43,628 nucleotides of DNA from NCBI RefSeq assembly GCF_031179145.1, contig NZ_JAPSIB010000020.1, forward strand, positions 1 to 43,628. Direction: 5' to 3'. A program made the translations under genes and the position numbers. The notes beneath the pieces are model-generated. The model saw only the letters and a list, made by a program, of their open reading frames with translations. It was not told the origin of the DNA and did no database searches. Below, piece after piece: positions 17,308 to 25,380 of this stretch. The DNA comes from Brevibacterium sp. (GTDB lineage Bacteria > Actinomycetota > Actinomycetes > Actinomycetales > Brevibacteriaceae). Within the stretch, counting starts at the first letter, position 1. Each line of letters opens with the position of its first letter.

Positions 17308-18740
17308 CAGTTCACTCCCTCACTCGATCGATGGTCCGGTCCGCAGGACCGTTCCGCTCTGTTTGCCGCCGCAGCCCGCATTGCATGGACTTTTCCGTCG
17401 TCCGTTGTGCCGACTTCTCCGCCGTCTGTTGTGCCGTCCGTTGTGCCGGCTTTTCCGTCCACCGTTGTGCCGTCCGTTGTGCCGACCGACTGTCCGCCAG
17501 CGGCATTCGTCGCAGCCCTGCGCTTCCACATCACTGCCATCGTGACCGCGCCTGCCGCAGCGCAGATCGAGTACCCGATGATCGAACCGTAGGCGGCCCC
17601 CAGCATCCCGTACTGCGGGATCAGCAGGACATAGGCGAGGAGAGAGGCGGCTGTGCCGATGATTTCGATGATCGACACCGAGCCGGGAGCTTTCACGGCA
17701 ATGAGGAGACCCTGCTGGACTCGTGTCACGCCGAACACCACCGCGGAGATTGCCAGGGGAAGGATAGCGGCAGTGGCTGGAAAGTACGCCGCCGGCAGGA
17801 CGAACACGATCATTGCGTACGCGGCTGCTCCCAGCAGTGCCGCCGCGGCCACGAGCAACAGCACGCACCACCCGATCAGCCGGGCTGCCCGGAGCGGTGA
17901 CTCCTGAGCTGACCGCGACCAGCTGCGCAATGATGCGTCCACCCACTGCTGCACGGGCCAAGTGGCCATCTCGAGGACGGCTGCCACAGTCACGTAGAGG
18001 CCGAGCTCCGCTGGCGAGCTGAGTGCCGGGAGAAGCAGTCGGTCGGAGCGGAGCATGGCAGTGTTGCTGAATTCCGAAGGCAGCAGCACCCAGCCGCGGC
18101 GCCGCAGTCCCTGCGTCTCCTTGAGTCCCGGCGGTGCGGTCAGAGCCCCGGACCGGAGCGCAATGCCGAGAAGCAGCACGGCAGGAAGCACTGAGGCCAC
18201 GTACACCCACATCCAGAGCACCGGGTCGTCTGCGCCGAGCAGCACGAGCAGTGCCGCCCCCGCGATGATGATCGACTGGGAGGCGATCGCGTTGAAGGCG
18301 AACCGCTTCCAGTCGTGACTGCTGACGTAGGCGACCCGCACAGCCCGCGTCAGGGAGTTGAGAGCGACGTAGCCGGTGACAGCGATCGCACCCATCCACA
18401 TCCAACTGGTGCTGAACGGAGACACGACTGTCGCGAATAACGCGACAGGGAGGATCACGAGAGTGCCGGGAGCCACCATTCGGGCGAAGACACGGTACTC
18501 CGTGCCGAATACTCCGGAACGTGCAGCGATGTACGGTCGTTCCAGGCCCATGACCGCGAAGACGGAGAGAAAGTAGGCGAGTTGCAGAGCGAAGGCCAGA
18601 TCTCCGCGCGACGCCGGGTCCAGCACCACGGCCGCCAGCAGATTCACCAGAACAGCGCCTCCGGCGGCCAGCACCTGGGACGCCAACAGGACGCCGGTGG
18701 CGGTGCGCACGCCCGTCGCCTCCTCAGTGCGCTTCAGCAT
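17307..18740 (-). CDS. Polysaccharide flippase (Wzx-like, MOP superfamily)
   Basis: This 477-aa membrane protein has about twelve hydrophobic helices up to about residue 420. It is consistent with Wzx-like exporters that flip undecaprenyl-linked repeat units: LLASQVLAAGGAVLVNLLAAVV at the start is written only in outline, and LPSEFSNTAMLRSDRLLLPAL is the mid-protein loop. The ATG at 18740 is chosen because it overlaps the upstream stop as TGATG, the same junction as with the downstream gene. An upstream ATG at 18827 would run into the kinase gene. The C-terminal tail of about 60 residues is hydrophilic and built of repeats (GTTDGTT, DGGEVGTTDD), encoded by 36-bp tandem units at 17412-17483. 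Such a tail is unusual for the family. Confidence 0.88.
   Translation of the reverse strand: MLKRTEEATGVRTATGVLLASQVLAAGGAVLVNLLAAVVLDPASRGDLAFALQLAYFLSVFAVMGLERPYIAARSGVFGTEYRVFARMVAPGTLVILPVALFATVVSPFSTSWMWMGAIAVTGYVALNSLTRAVRVAYVSSHDWKRFAFNAIASQSIIIAGAALLVLLGADDPVLWMWVYVASVLPAVLLLGIALRSGALTAPPGLKETQGLRRRGWVLLPSEFSNTAMLRSDRLLLPALSSPAELGLYVTVAAVLEMATWPVQQWVDASLRSWSRSAQESPLRAARLIGWCVLLLVAAAALLGAAAYAMIVFVLPAAYFPATAAILPLAISAVVFGVTRVQQGLLIAVKAPGSVSIIEIIGTAASLLAYVLLIPQYGMLGAAYGSIIGYSICAAAGAVTMAVMWKRRAATNAAGGQSVGTTDGTTVDGKAGTTDGTTDGGEVGTTDDGKVHAMRAAAANRAERSCGPDHRSSEGVN
17412..17483. repeat. 36-bp tandem repeat coding the flippase tail
   Basis: Two 36-bp units (17412-17447 and 17448-17483) are followed by part of another copy. 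Each unit contains the 12-bp word GTCCGTTGTGCC. A diverged piece precedes them from about 17385. Unit length is a multiple of three, so copy-number change would keep the flippase in frame and alter only its tail length (about 12 residues per unit). Confidence 0.8.
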
Positions 18741-20221
18741 CAGCTCTCGCCCCCGGACTTGCTCTCCGACCCCACGCGCGCGGTCTCGGCTCGTTGCTCG
18801 CCCCCAGGGGTCGGCTGCTCCCTGCAATCACCTCGGCCGTATCCGTACGCGCCGAGTCCGGTCGCCGGGAGCATCGTGACGATGATCCCGGGGACATACG
18901 CGCCAACGGCCTCGTGTGTCCGGATCGTGTCGCCCAGCGCCTGCTTCTCGGTGGTCCCCGCCGCAGCGACCACGAGAACGCCCGCTGTTCTCTTCCCGAC
19001 CACTGAGGCATCAGTGACTGCGAGGGTGGGAGGCGTGTCCAGGATGACGTAGTCGAAGTCCTCATTGAGGGCTCGGATGACGGCATCCATCGTCTCGGAC
19101 TCCAGAAGCTCACTCGGATTCGGAGGGGTGCGGCCGGCCGCCAACACGCGGAGCCCCTCTGCGCCCCCGGACTGCAGGACGTCGTCCGGCTCTGCCCTGC
19201 CCACCAGCACGTCGGTCAGTCCTGTGCCTCCCTCGATCCCCAGATACTGTGCGATCATGGGTCGGCGGAGGTCACAGTCGACGAGCACCACTCGCCGCCC
19301 CGCCTGCGCGAGGGTGAGCGAGAGGTTCACAGCCGTGGCGGATGTGCCCTCGCCGACGCCTGGCGAGGTAACGACGAAGGCTCGGTTCGCGGAGCCGACG
19401 GCGATGAAGTCGAGGTTGGTGCGCAGCGTCCGGAAGCCTTCCGCGGTAGGGCCGCGCGGACGGGTTCGCATCACCAGCGGATCCCTGCCGACGGTGGGGC
19501 CACGGGGGATCCTGCCGATCACAGGCTTCTGGGTGAGCTGCCCGACGTCGCCGACGGAGCTCACACGGGTGTCGAGCACGGCCGTGAGGACGGCGGCGCC
19601 GATTCCGCAGAGCAGACCCAGCAGGAAACCCGCGGGCACCAGGAGCTCGGCCCGGGGGCTCACCGGTTCCTCCTCGGTCTGCGCCTTCTGCGTGGTGGTG
19701 AGGGTGACCGAGCTCTGGCCGTTCGGAAGCTTCGGCTCGAGTCGACTCTGCACCGCTTCCGTGAGGCTCTTGCCGACTGCGTCGGCGATGAGCGCTGCCT
19801 GATCGGGCTCTGTGTCGGTGACCAGGATATCGATGAGGACCGACTCCCCCGAGGTGCTGGTTTCCACCCGCTTGCCGAGCTCGGTCACCGTGATGTCGAG
19901 ATTCAGTTCGTCGATCACCGGTTCGAGCACCACGCCCGTGCCGGCCACGTGCACGTAGCTGTTGACGATCTCTCGGGCGAAACTGTTGCCCTGGACCAGG
20001 TCGACGGTGCTGCTCGCCTCAGAACTGACGGAGACGTAGAGCTGGGTGGTGGCTTCGTACCTGGGCTGCATCAGCACCGCGGGTGCGACGCCCGCACCGA
20101 TTCCCAGCGCCGTCACCAGGATGACGAGCAGCCATCTCCGGCGGATGATCCTCACGTAGTCCCGCAGCTCCATGGATGTGGGACGCCTCTCAGGTGGGGT
20201 CGGCCTCTCAGCAGCGGACAT
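18740..20221 (-). CDS. Wzz/BY-kinase-like protein with degenerate Walker A
   Basis: This 493-aa protein has the actinobacterial/CapAB-fusion layout. It comprises a Wzz domain with a membrane helix near residue 30 and another near 200, then a cytoplasmic P-loop kinase domain. The kinase part has Walker A' VVLVDCDLRRP and Walker B DYVILDTPPTL. Its Walker A reads SPGVGEGTSATAVN, so the lysine of GEGK[ST] is threonine (residue about 293, codon at 19343-19345, ACA). The tail has only two tyrosines (GAYGYGRG). It may therefore be a pseudokinase or a chain-length regulator without autophosphorylation. The start at 20221 has a weak SD; ATG at 20173 is an alternative. It overlaps the flippase start (TGATG). 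Confidence 0.88.
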   Translation of the reverse strand: MSAAERPTPPERRPTSMELRDYVRIIRRRWLLVILVTALGIGAGVAPAVLMQPRYEATTQLYVSVSSEASSTVDLVQGNSFAREIVNSYVHVAGTGVVLEPVIDELNLDITVTELGKRVETSTSGESVLIDILVTDTEPDQAALIADAVGKSLTEAVQSRLEPKLPNGQSSVTLTTTQKAQTEEEPVSPRAELLVPAGFLLGLLCGIGAAVLTAVLDTRVSSVGDVGQLTQKPVIGRIPRGPTVGRDPLVMRTRPRGPTAEGFRTLRTNLDFIAVGSANRAFVVTSPGVGEGTSATAVNLSLTLAQAGRRVVLVDCDLRRPMIAQYLGIEGGTGLTDVLVGRAEPDDVLQSGGAEGLRVLAAGRTPPNPSELLESETMDAVIRALNEDFDYVILDTPPTLAVTDASVVGKRTAGVLVVAAAGTTEKQALGDTIRTHEAVGAYVPGIIVTMLPATGLGAYGYGRGDCREQPTPGGEQRAETARVGSESKSGGES

Positions 20222-20534
20222 GAGCCGCTCTCTCGTCGACTCTCGCTGGAGCGGAGCTCCGGCCTCGGCGAACCAGGTGGTCGCCCGCTCCATCGATGTC
20301 CATCGTCGTGTCCTCCACATCCCGGGTCCGCCCCAGCTGAACTGCACACGCCTTCGTGAATCCGCCAGAGACACGAAGGGGGCGCTGGCCCCTCGGTCTC
20401 CACCCCGGATGAGCAGGTCCAGGCCGACCAGTTGCCACGCTATCGTCGGAAACGTCCGCGGAGATCGACCTCCACCGGTTTCTGCGGTGGCCCGCAGTCG
20501 CTCTGCGGCAATCCGCCCGCTGTGCTTTCGGCCC
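20222..20534. other. Intergenic gap inside the polysaccharide locus
   Basis: I see no gene in this 313-nt stretch between the LuxR-like gene and the downstream Wzz/kinase gene. Two small hairpins lie at 20472-20490 and 20492-20508, and a promoter for the genes from 20221 to 14865 must lie between them and 20221. I could not pick out a convincing -35/-10 pair. Confidence 0.5.
20472..20508 (-). terminator. Possible double-hairpin terminator
   Basis: CCACCG (20472-20477) / CGGTGG (20485-20490) and CCGCA (20492-20496) / TGCGG (20504-20508) form two short adjacent stems within 65 nt of the LuxR-like stop on the minus strand. The stems are short and there is no T-run. Confidence 0.35.
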
Positions 20535-22823
20535 TCATCCTTCGGGAGGCTCCATGTATCCGAGTGTTCTCGCTCGGGCAAGGGCGGAATCGCGTCCGGT
20601 CGCCCCCAGCTTTCGATAGAGGGCCGAGAGGTTGTTCTTCACCGTGCCCTCGACGAGGTGGAGGTGCGCTGCGATCTGAGATACCGAAAGACCCTGTTCG
20701 AGCAGGTCCAACAGGGTCCTCTCCCTGGCGGTCAGGCTGGGGACCTCTGCGCTGGCCACCAGAGCCGTCGCGACGCGGCCGAGACGCCTGCGCAGGTCGA
20801 CTGCCGTCGATCGATGCCCGGTCAGCTTCTGGAGCGCGGGCTCCCAGACATCTGCCGTGAGGTCGAGCAGGACGTTGCGATCCGGTGCGGGCAGCAGCGC
20901 GATCGGCAGCATCGAGCCCACCCAGACCACCAGCTCGATGGTTTCACGGAACTCCTCGACCGCTCGCTCCTGGTCCCCCAGGCGCAGATGGGCGACGGCG
21001 GCGAGACCAGTCAGTTCAGCCCGTTCGCGGGTGCTGAGGAAGTCGTGATAGAAGTGGGTCCTGACCAGCGCGAGCGCGTCGGCCGGATGCCCGGCGACGA
21101 TGCAGCTGCGTGTCATCAGCACATACTTCGCACCGGTCCGCGGCGACAGGTCTTCGATGAGCTGGCCGGCCCGGTAGAGCTGACCGAGACCGACAAGTGC
21201 GGCGATGCGTGAGGCTCTGAGGATCTCCATCCCGTCATCGGTCGCCTGCTTCGACCGCGAATAGCTCTCAGCTTCGTCGTCGGCCAGAAGCACCCCTGAC
21301 TCCGAGGTGGCGCCGAGCAGCGCCAGGCTGCGTTCGAGCAGGGGCACGTGAACCCACAGCGCCCCCATCTCCGGGAAGGACTTCATCCGCGCAACCAGGT
21401 CGGCCAAGCGACCGAGCTCCAGACGATCGAGTGCGCGGTAGGCCCTCGTGACCAGGGCGGCGGGCCGAAATGCCGCTTCGAGGACCAGGGGCGGTTCGTC
21501 GAGCTCGGTGAACCTGACCAGTTCGGTGTCGGCCCTCTTATGGTCTCCGCTGAAGTACGACGCCAGCGCGGACCACGCGGCGATGGCCGGTGGAAGGAAA
21601 TCGCCGGCGACGGCCATCTCCGCGACTGTGTCCTCCATGTCGCGAAGCAGTGCCAAGGCGCGACCCGGCTCACCTGCCAGCACAGCTTCGACGGCGGCCG
21701 CGAATCTGACCATGGTCCGTGGGCGGCGAGGGCCTGACGAGGTCCACGCAGCGCCGAGCGATGCGGCTTCTCGGTGACGTCCACGGCTCGACAACTGAAC
21801 CATCTGCGCGAGCACTCTTCTCGCCTCACTGTGCCCTGCGGCGGTGATAGTCTCTCCGCCGTCAGCGATCTCGTCCGCATCGGTTTCGGCGCTCAACGTG
21901 CTCGGAGAGTCGGACGAATCGAATGCAGACAGGTCTGCGCCGGTCGGCTGTGTGAAAGCGCGAGATGCGGGACTGCCCGGGGCAGTAGCGCGTGCCACGA
22001 GCTCTCGCACACGTTCGACGGTGAGCGGAGCGGTCTGGGCACCGGTCGGACGGCACGTTTCTGCCACTCTGTCGGCGACGAGAGAGGGAAGCACCAGGTC
22101 CGGTTCCTCGCGGAGTGCCTTCTGCGGAAGCTCTGCGAATGCTTCCAGTGCGGCTCGCGGGTGCAGGTAGAGAATCGGGAGACCCACTGCCGAGGCGATC
22201 CTGCTCAGGGCCGACCACAGTCGACCGCTTCGGGCGAGGGTGAGTGCGTTCTCGGTGAGCACCGGGTCCGGTGCCTTCGAGAATTCGACCTGCTCGACGA
22301 ATGCCTCGACGACGAACCTCCGCGCCTCACTCGACGGTGTCAGGTCGTCCCCTGAGCGGAGCCGGATCCAAGCCGAGATGAGCGGTGGCACGAACAGCAT
22401 GTCCGAGCCCTCCGAGGGCAGGAGCATGCCGCTCGAGCGCAGGCGGAGGAGAGCGAGTCTGAGATCATCGATGTCGGAGGCGAACTCGCCGAACGCCTCG
22501 GAGACGGCTTCGAGCGCAGTCATGGCCACTCGGTCCGAGAAGCCATGGAGCAGCGACAGCGTCCTGAGGATGAGACGGTCGCGGGACTCGAGTGGGATGA
22601 CGATGTCGCCGGCATCGGCGATCGCGAATTCGGCCAGGCTGGTCGACGTCAGCAGTTCGTCCAGACCCTTTCCGGAGGTCACCGTCGACCGCTGTGCCGC
22701 GCGCGCCAGGGGCAGCCAGCCCCCTGAGGCGCGGTACAGCAGCCGAGCTTCGCGGTCGCCGACGTTCAGCTCCTGCTGAAGCGCCTCGGGCGACCCTGAT
22801 GGAACGACGGGAGAAAGTCTCAC
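20535..22823 (-). CDS. LuxR-type regulator lacking the STAND ATPase (MalT-like remnant)
   Basis: This 762-aa protein ends in a LuxR helix-turn-helix (LTARERTLLDLLEQGLSVSQ, then VEGTVKNNLSALYRKLG). The middle is a long helical repeat region. Its N-terminus starts at ARLLYRASGGWLPLARAAQR and DELLTSTSLAEFAIAD. In MalT/LAL proteins these segments follow the ATPase module, so Walker A and B are absent. The GTG at 22823 overlaps the phosphatase stop as GTGA and is preferred; an ATG at 22853 would overlap more. Neither has a strong SD, which favours coupling. It is embedded in the polysaccharide operon and likely regulates it. ATP-dependent switching is not possible unless another protein supplies the ATPase. 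Confidence 0.85.
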   Translation of the reverse strand: MRLSPVVPSGSPEALQQELNVGDREARLLYRASGGWLPLARAAQRSTVTSGKGLDELLTSTSLAEFAIADAGDIVIPLESRDRLILRTLSLLHGFSDRVAMTALEAVSEAFGEFASDIDDLRLALLRLRSSGMLLPSEGSDMLFVPPLISAWIRLRSGDDLTPSSEARRFVVEAFVEQVEFSKAPDPVLTENALTLARSGRLWSALSRIASAVGLPILYLHPRAALEAFAELPQKALREEPDLVLPSLVADRVAETCRPTGAQTAPLTVERVRELVARATAPGSPASRAFTQPTGADLSAFDSSDSPSTLSAETDADEIADGGETITAAGHSEARRVLAQMVQLSSRGRHREAASLGAAWTSSGPRRPRTMVRFAAAVEAVLAGEPGRALALLRDMEDTVAEMAVAGDFLPPAIAAWSALASYFSGDHKRADTELVRFTELDEPPLVLEAAFRPAALVTRAYRALDRLELGRLADLVARMKSFPEMGALWVHVPLLERSLALLGATSESGVLLADDEAESYSRSKQATDDGMEILRASRIAALVGLGQLYRAGQLIEDLSPRTGAKYVLMTRSCIVAGHPADALALVRTHFYHDFLSTRERAELTGLAAVAHLRLGDQERAVEEFRETIELVVWVGSMLPIALLPAPDRNVLLDLTADVWEPALQKLTGHRSTAVDLRRRLGRVATALVASAEVPSLTARERTLLDLLEQGLSVSQIAAHLHLVEGTVKNNLSALYRKLGATGRDSALARARTLGYMEPPEG

Positions 22824-23584
22824 GGTCTCGCTCTTTTCGCTTGGCGTTCCCATTCCACAATTCCACGCAGCGCGGGAAGCAGCTGTTCGATCATCTCCCG
22901 ATAGGTCGCGGCGGACCTGCCGTAGGGATCGATGACATCGTCGAGAGCGAGGGATCCGACTGTCGGCTGACGGTATCGCTGCGCCAGAGCCACCAGCGAC
23001 TGCCATCTCTGCTCGGCGGGGATCCCGTTCTCCGGAGGGACCGCGGGCAGGATCCGAGCGAACTCACGAACAGTGAACGCTCGCCTGAGGGACCGCGGTT
23101 CCAGCTGAACCGCGATGCTGCGCTGCCTTCGCTCCATTGTCAGAATGAGGTCAGCGCCCGTCAGCATCTCCGCCGAGAGAACCCGGCCCCTGAACGACTC
23201 GAGGGACAGCCCGAAATCCGCCGCCAGACGAGCGATCTGCCTCGGCACTGCGCCATTGACCACGCCATGAGTTCCGGCACTGCTGATCTCGAATCTCCCA
23301 GGAGACAGTTCGTCGAACCGGGACTGCAGATATGCGGCGGCCAGAGGGGACCGGCAGATGTTGCCGGTGCAGACGACGAGCACCCGGAATCGCGAATCGA
23401 GAACTTCCCAGTCGCCTTTCAATAACTGCTCCGCTTCTGCATCACCGGCACTGTCAGTCTCCTCAGCGCTCGAACATCCCTGCGGGAGCAGCGTGCGCCG
23501 CAGGGGAAGCGCCCTCCGAATTTCGTCGTCAGCCAGGACCGGAACCGGTGGACAGCGGAGGCATTCGGAGTCAAGGACGAACAT
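22820..23584 (-). CDS. Low-molecular-weight protein tyrosine phosphatase
   Basis: This enzyme has the P-loop VCTGNICRSPLAAAY (nucleophile Cys in CX5R) and the general-acid motif DPYG near the C-terminus, both diagnostic of LMW-PTPs. Such enzymes (Wzb/CapC type) dephosphorylate the tyrosine tail of the partner BY-kinase and so control polymer length. The longest frame begins at ATG 23584 (254 aa) but has no SD. The first 55-60 residues do not belong to the family, whose usual length is 150-200 aa. A TTG at 23422 has GGAG 6 nt upstream and would give 200 aa, so the true start may be there. It lies directly after the intact Wzz/kinase gene and overlaps the LuxR-like gene by 4 nt. Confidence 0.87.
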   Translation of the reverse strand: MFVLDSECLRCPPVPVLADDEIRRALPLRRTLLPQGCSSAEETDSAGDAEAEQLLKGDWEVLDSRFRVLVVCTGNICRSPLAAAYLQSRFDELSPGRFEISSAGTHGVVNGAVPRQIARLAADFGLSLESFRGRVLSAEMLTGADLILTMERRQRSIAVQLEPRSLRRAFTVREFARILPAVPPENGIPAEQRWQSLVALAQRYRQPTVGSLALDDVIDPYGRSAATYREMIEQLLPALRGIVEWERQAKRARP

Positions 23585-23689
23585 GCGACGATCCGAACAG
23601 AGCGGTTCCGGTGCTCCCTTCCCAGCGGCCTGCGATCGAGGGAAGCGCGAAGTCGAGTCTCTTCCCGACTCGGATTGCGAGCCCGGTTC

Positions 23690-25297
23690 TCATGTCCGAC
23701 TCCGATCTCGTCGCAGCGGGGAGGTGAGCTTCAATTCCATGGTGCTCGATTCGGTCTCGATGCCGGTCTCCAGACCGGCGGGCCACACATGAGGGATCGG
23801 TTCGGTGGAGAGATTCCAATCACCGTGAAGCGGATCGTCCGAATTCCGTGAGAGCCCTGCGGCTGCGGCGCCGTCGGCCCCTGCGCCTTCCGGCCCGCTG
23901 GGCACGCTCGGCGCGATTACGCGACCATCGTCACCGAAACCGGCTGAACCCACGCTGGAATAGGCTTTCGCGTAACCCTTCATCTCCGGCAACGAGGTGG
24001 GGACCTTGTTGAGCACCAGGCTGACCGGAACATTCAGGATCTCCAGGGCCGACATGGCCTCCTGCACCTCGTTCGTGCGGACCTGCCCCACTCCGGCCAC
24101 CAGCAGGACTCTTCCCGCGCTCTTGCCGACGACGAGGCTGTCGGAGACAGGGAGCAGCGGTGGCCCATCCAGGATCACGGAGTCGAAATCCTCCACCAGA
24201 CCGGCAAGGACCCGGCTCATCGCCCGCGAGTCGAGGAGTTCCGCGGGGTTGGGTGGAATCGCACCCGCGGTGAGAACGTAGAGTTCGTCAGCGCCCCACG
24301 GCTGCATCAGCTCATTCACATCGATCTCCCCCAGCAGTGCAGTGGTGAGCCCCGCCGAATTCTCCAGGCCGAGCCGGTCGGCCACTGACGGCTGACGCAG
24401 GTCGACGTCGACCAGGGCCACCCGTTGTCCTTGCTGGGCGAGAGAGATCGCAAGGTTGACACTTGTCGTGGTCTTCCCTTCGCCCTCCACCGCCGAGGTG
24501 ACGAGTACAGTCGGGTTCCCGTCGTCGACTTGGGCGAATCGGAGATTGGCGCGCAGGCGCCGGAACGATTCGCCGCGTACATTCTGAATCGGCACCTGAG
24601 TGATCAGCGGCTTTTCGCCCATGGTGCTGTCCACCGGGATGGAAGTGAGCACTGGGGTCGAGATCAGCCGTTCGATGTCCTCCTTGCTCCGAATCTTTGT
24701 GTCGAGCGCGGAACGGAGGAGGGCGAGTCCGAATCCGAAAGCCAGGCCGAGGACCAGTCCCGATGCCACTTTCAGCCACAGAGGCAGTCCGTCCGGTAGC
24801 AGCGGCGGAACGGGAGGATTGGCGACCGTCAATTGGATCTGAGAACGCTCGTCGCTGCCTGGAGTCTCAAGGTCGTCGATGAATCGCACAAGACTGTCCG
24901 CAACAGCGGCGGAAAGCTCCGCAGCTCCCTCTGCCGTATCGTCAGTGGCTTCGATCGTGACCAGAACGGTGCCCTCGTCGCTGGTGGCCTCGATCCGCTC
25001 GGCAAGCTGGTCCGCTGTTTCATTCAGATCGAGCTGCTCAACCACGGGCTGCACCACGGCTCGACTGTCGGCCATGTCGACATATGTCTGAATCCGCTCC
25101 TGAATGAAAGTCGAGGCGATCTGAAGTTCGTTCGGATCCCCAGTCGTGGCGATGGAGATGAAGAGTTCGGTTCGCGCGCTGTAGGCCGCCGGCAACAGGA
25201 GGGCCACTCCGAGTCCTCCCAATCCTCCGATGATGGTGGCGATGATCAGCAGCGCGACATTCCTTCGCAGGATCAGGAGGTAGTCCTTGAGGTTCAT
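23690..25297 (-). CDS. Wzz/BY-kinase fusion (polysaccharide co-polymerase/tyrosine kinase)
   Basis: This 535-aa protein carries an N-terminal Wzz domain (helix at about 13-35, periplasm-side loop, second helix at about 175-195) and a C-terminal tyrosine kinase domain. Walker A is intact: TSAVEGEGKTTTSVN with Lys at about 275. Walker A' is ALVDVDLRQP, and Walker B is DSVILDGPPLLPVSD. The C-terminal tail of about 90 residues is rich in Gly, Ala, Pro and Glu. It is poor in tyrosine (two in AKAYSS and nearby), so autophosphorylation may be limited. The ATG at 25297 has GGAAG about 10 nt upstream. It precedes the phosphatase gene, forming the kinase/phosphatase pair of the locus. Confidence 0.92.
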   Translation of the reverse strand: MNLKDYLLILRRNVALLIIATIIGGLGGLGVALLLPAAYSARTELFISIATTGDPNELQIASTFIQERIQTYVDMADSRAVVQPVVEQLDLNETADQLAERIEATSDEGTVLVTIEATDDTAEGAAELSAAVADSLVRFIDDLETPGSDERSQIQLTVANPPVPPLLPDGLPLWLKVASGLVLGLAFGFGLALLRSALDTKIRSKEDIERLISTPVLTSIPVDSTMGEKPLITQVPIQNVRGESFRRLRANLRFAQVDDGNPTVLVTSAVEGEGKTTTSVNLAISLAQQGQRVALVDVDLRQPSVADRLGLENSAGLTTALLGEIDVNELMQPWGADELYVLTAGAIPPNPAELLDSRAMSRVLAGLVEDFDSVILDGPPLLPVSDSLVVGKSAGRVLLVAGVGQVRTNEVQEAMSALEILNVPVSLVLNKVPTSLPEMKGYAKAYSSVGSAGFGDDGRVIAPSVPSGPEGAGADGAAAAGLSRNSDDPLHGDWNLSTEPIPHVWPAGLETGIETESSTMELKLTSPLRRDRSRT

Positions 25298-25380
25298 CAG
25301 TCATTCGCTTCCATTTGCCCGTCAGTCGTCTGCCGGGGAGAGTTCCGCCGCGAGCGCGGCCGTGTCAGAGGAGTTGTGTC

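Noticed and set aside
17385..17490. Repeats that could suggest a CRISPR or phase-variation array.
   Set aside because: The units are contiguous, have no spacers and code in frame for the flippase tail, so CRISPR is excluded; frame-shifting phase variation is unlikely because unit length is a multiple of three.
20172..21212. A plus-strand frame covering the 313-nt gap in the polysaccharide locus.
   Set aside because: Most of it is antisense to the LuxR-like gene, and the part in the gap has no motif, start site or codon pattern of a gene.
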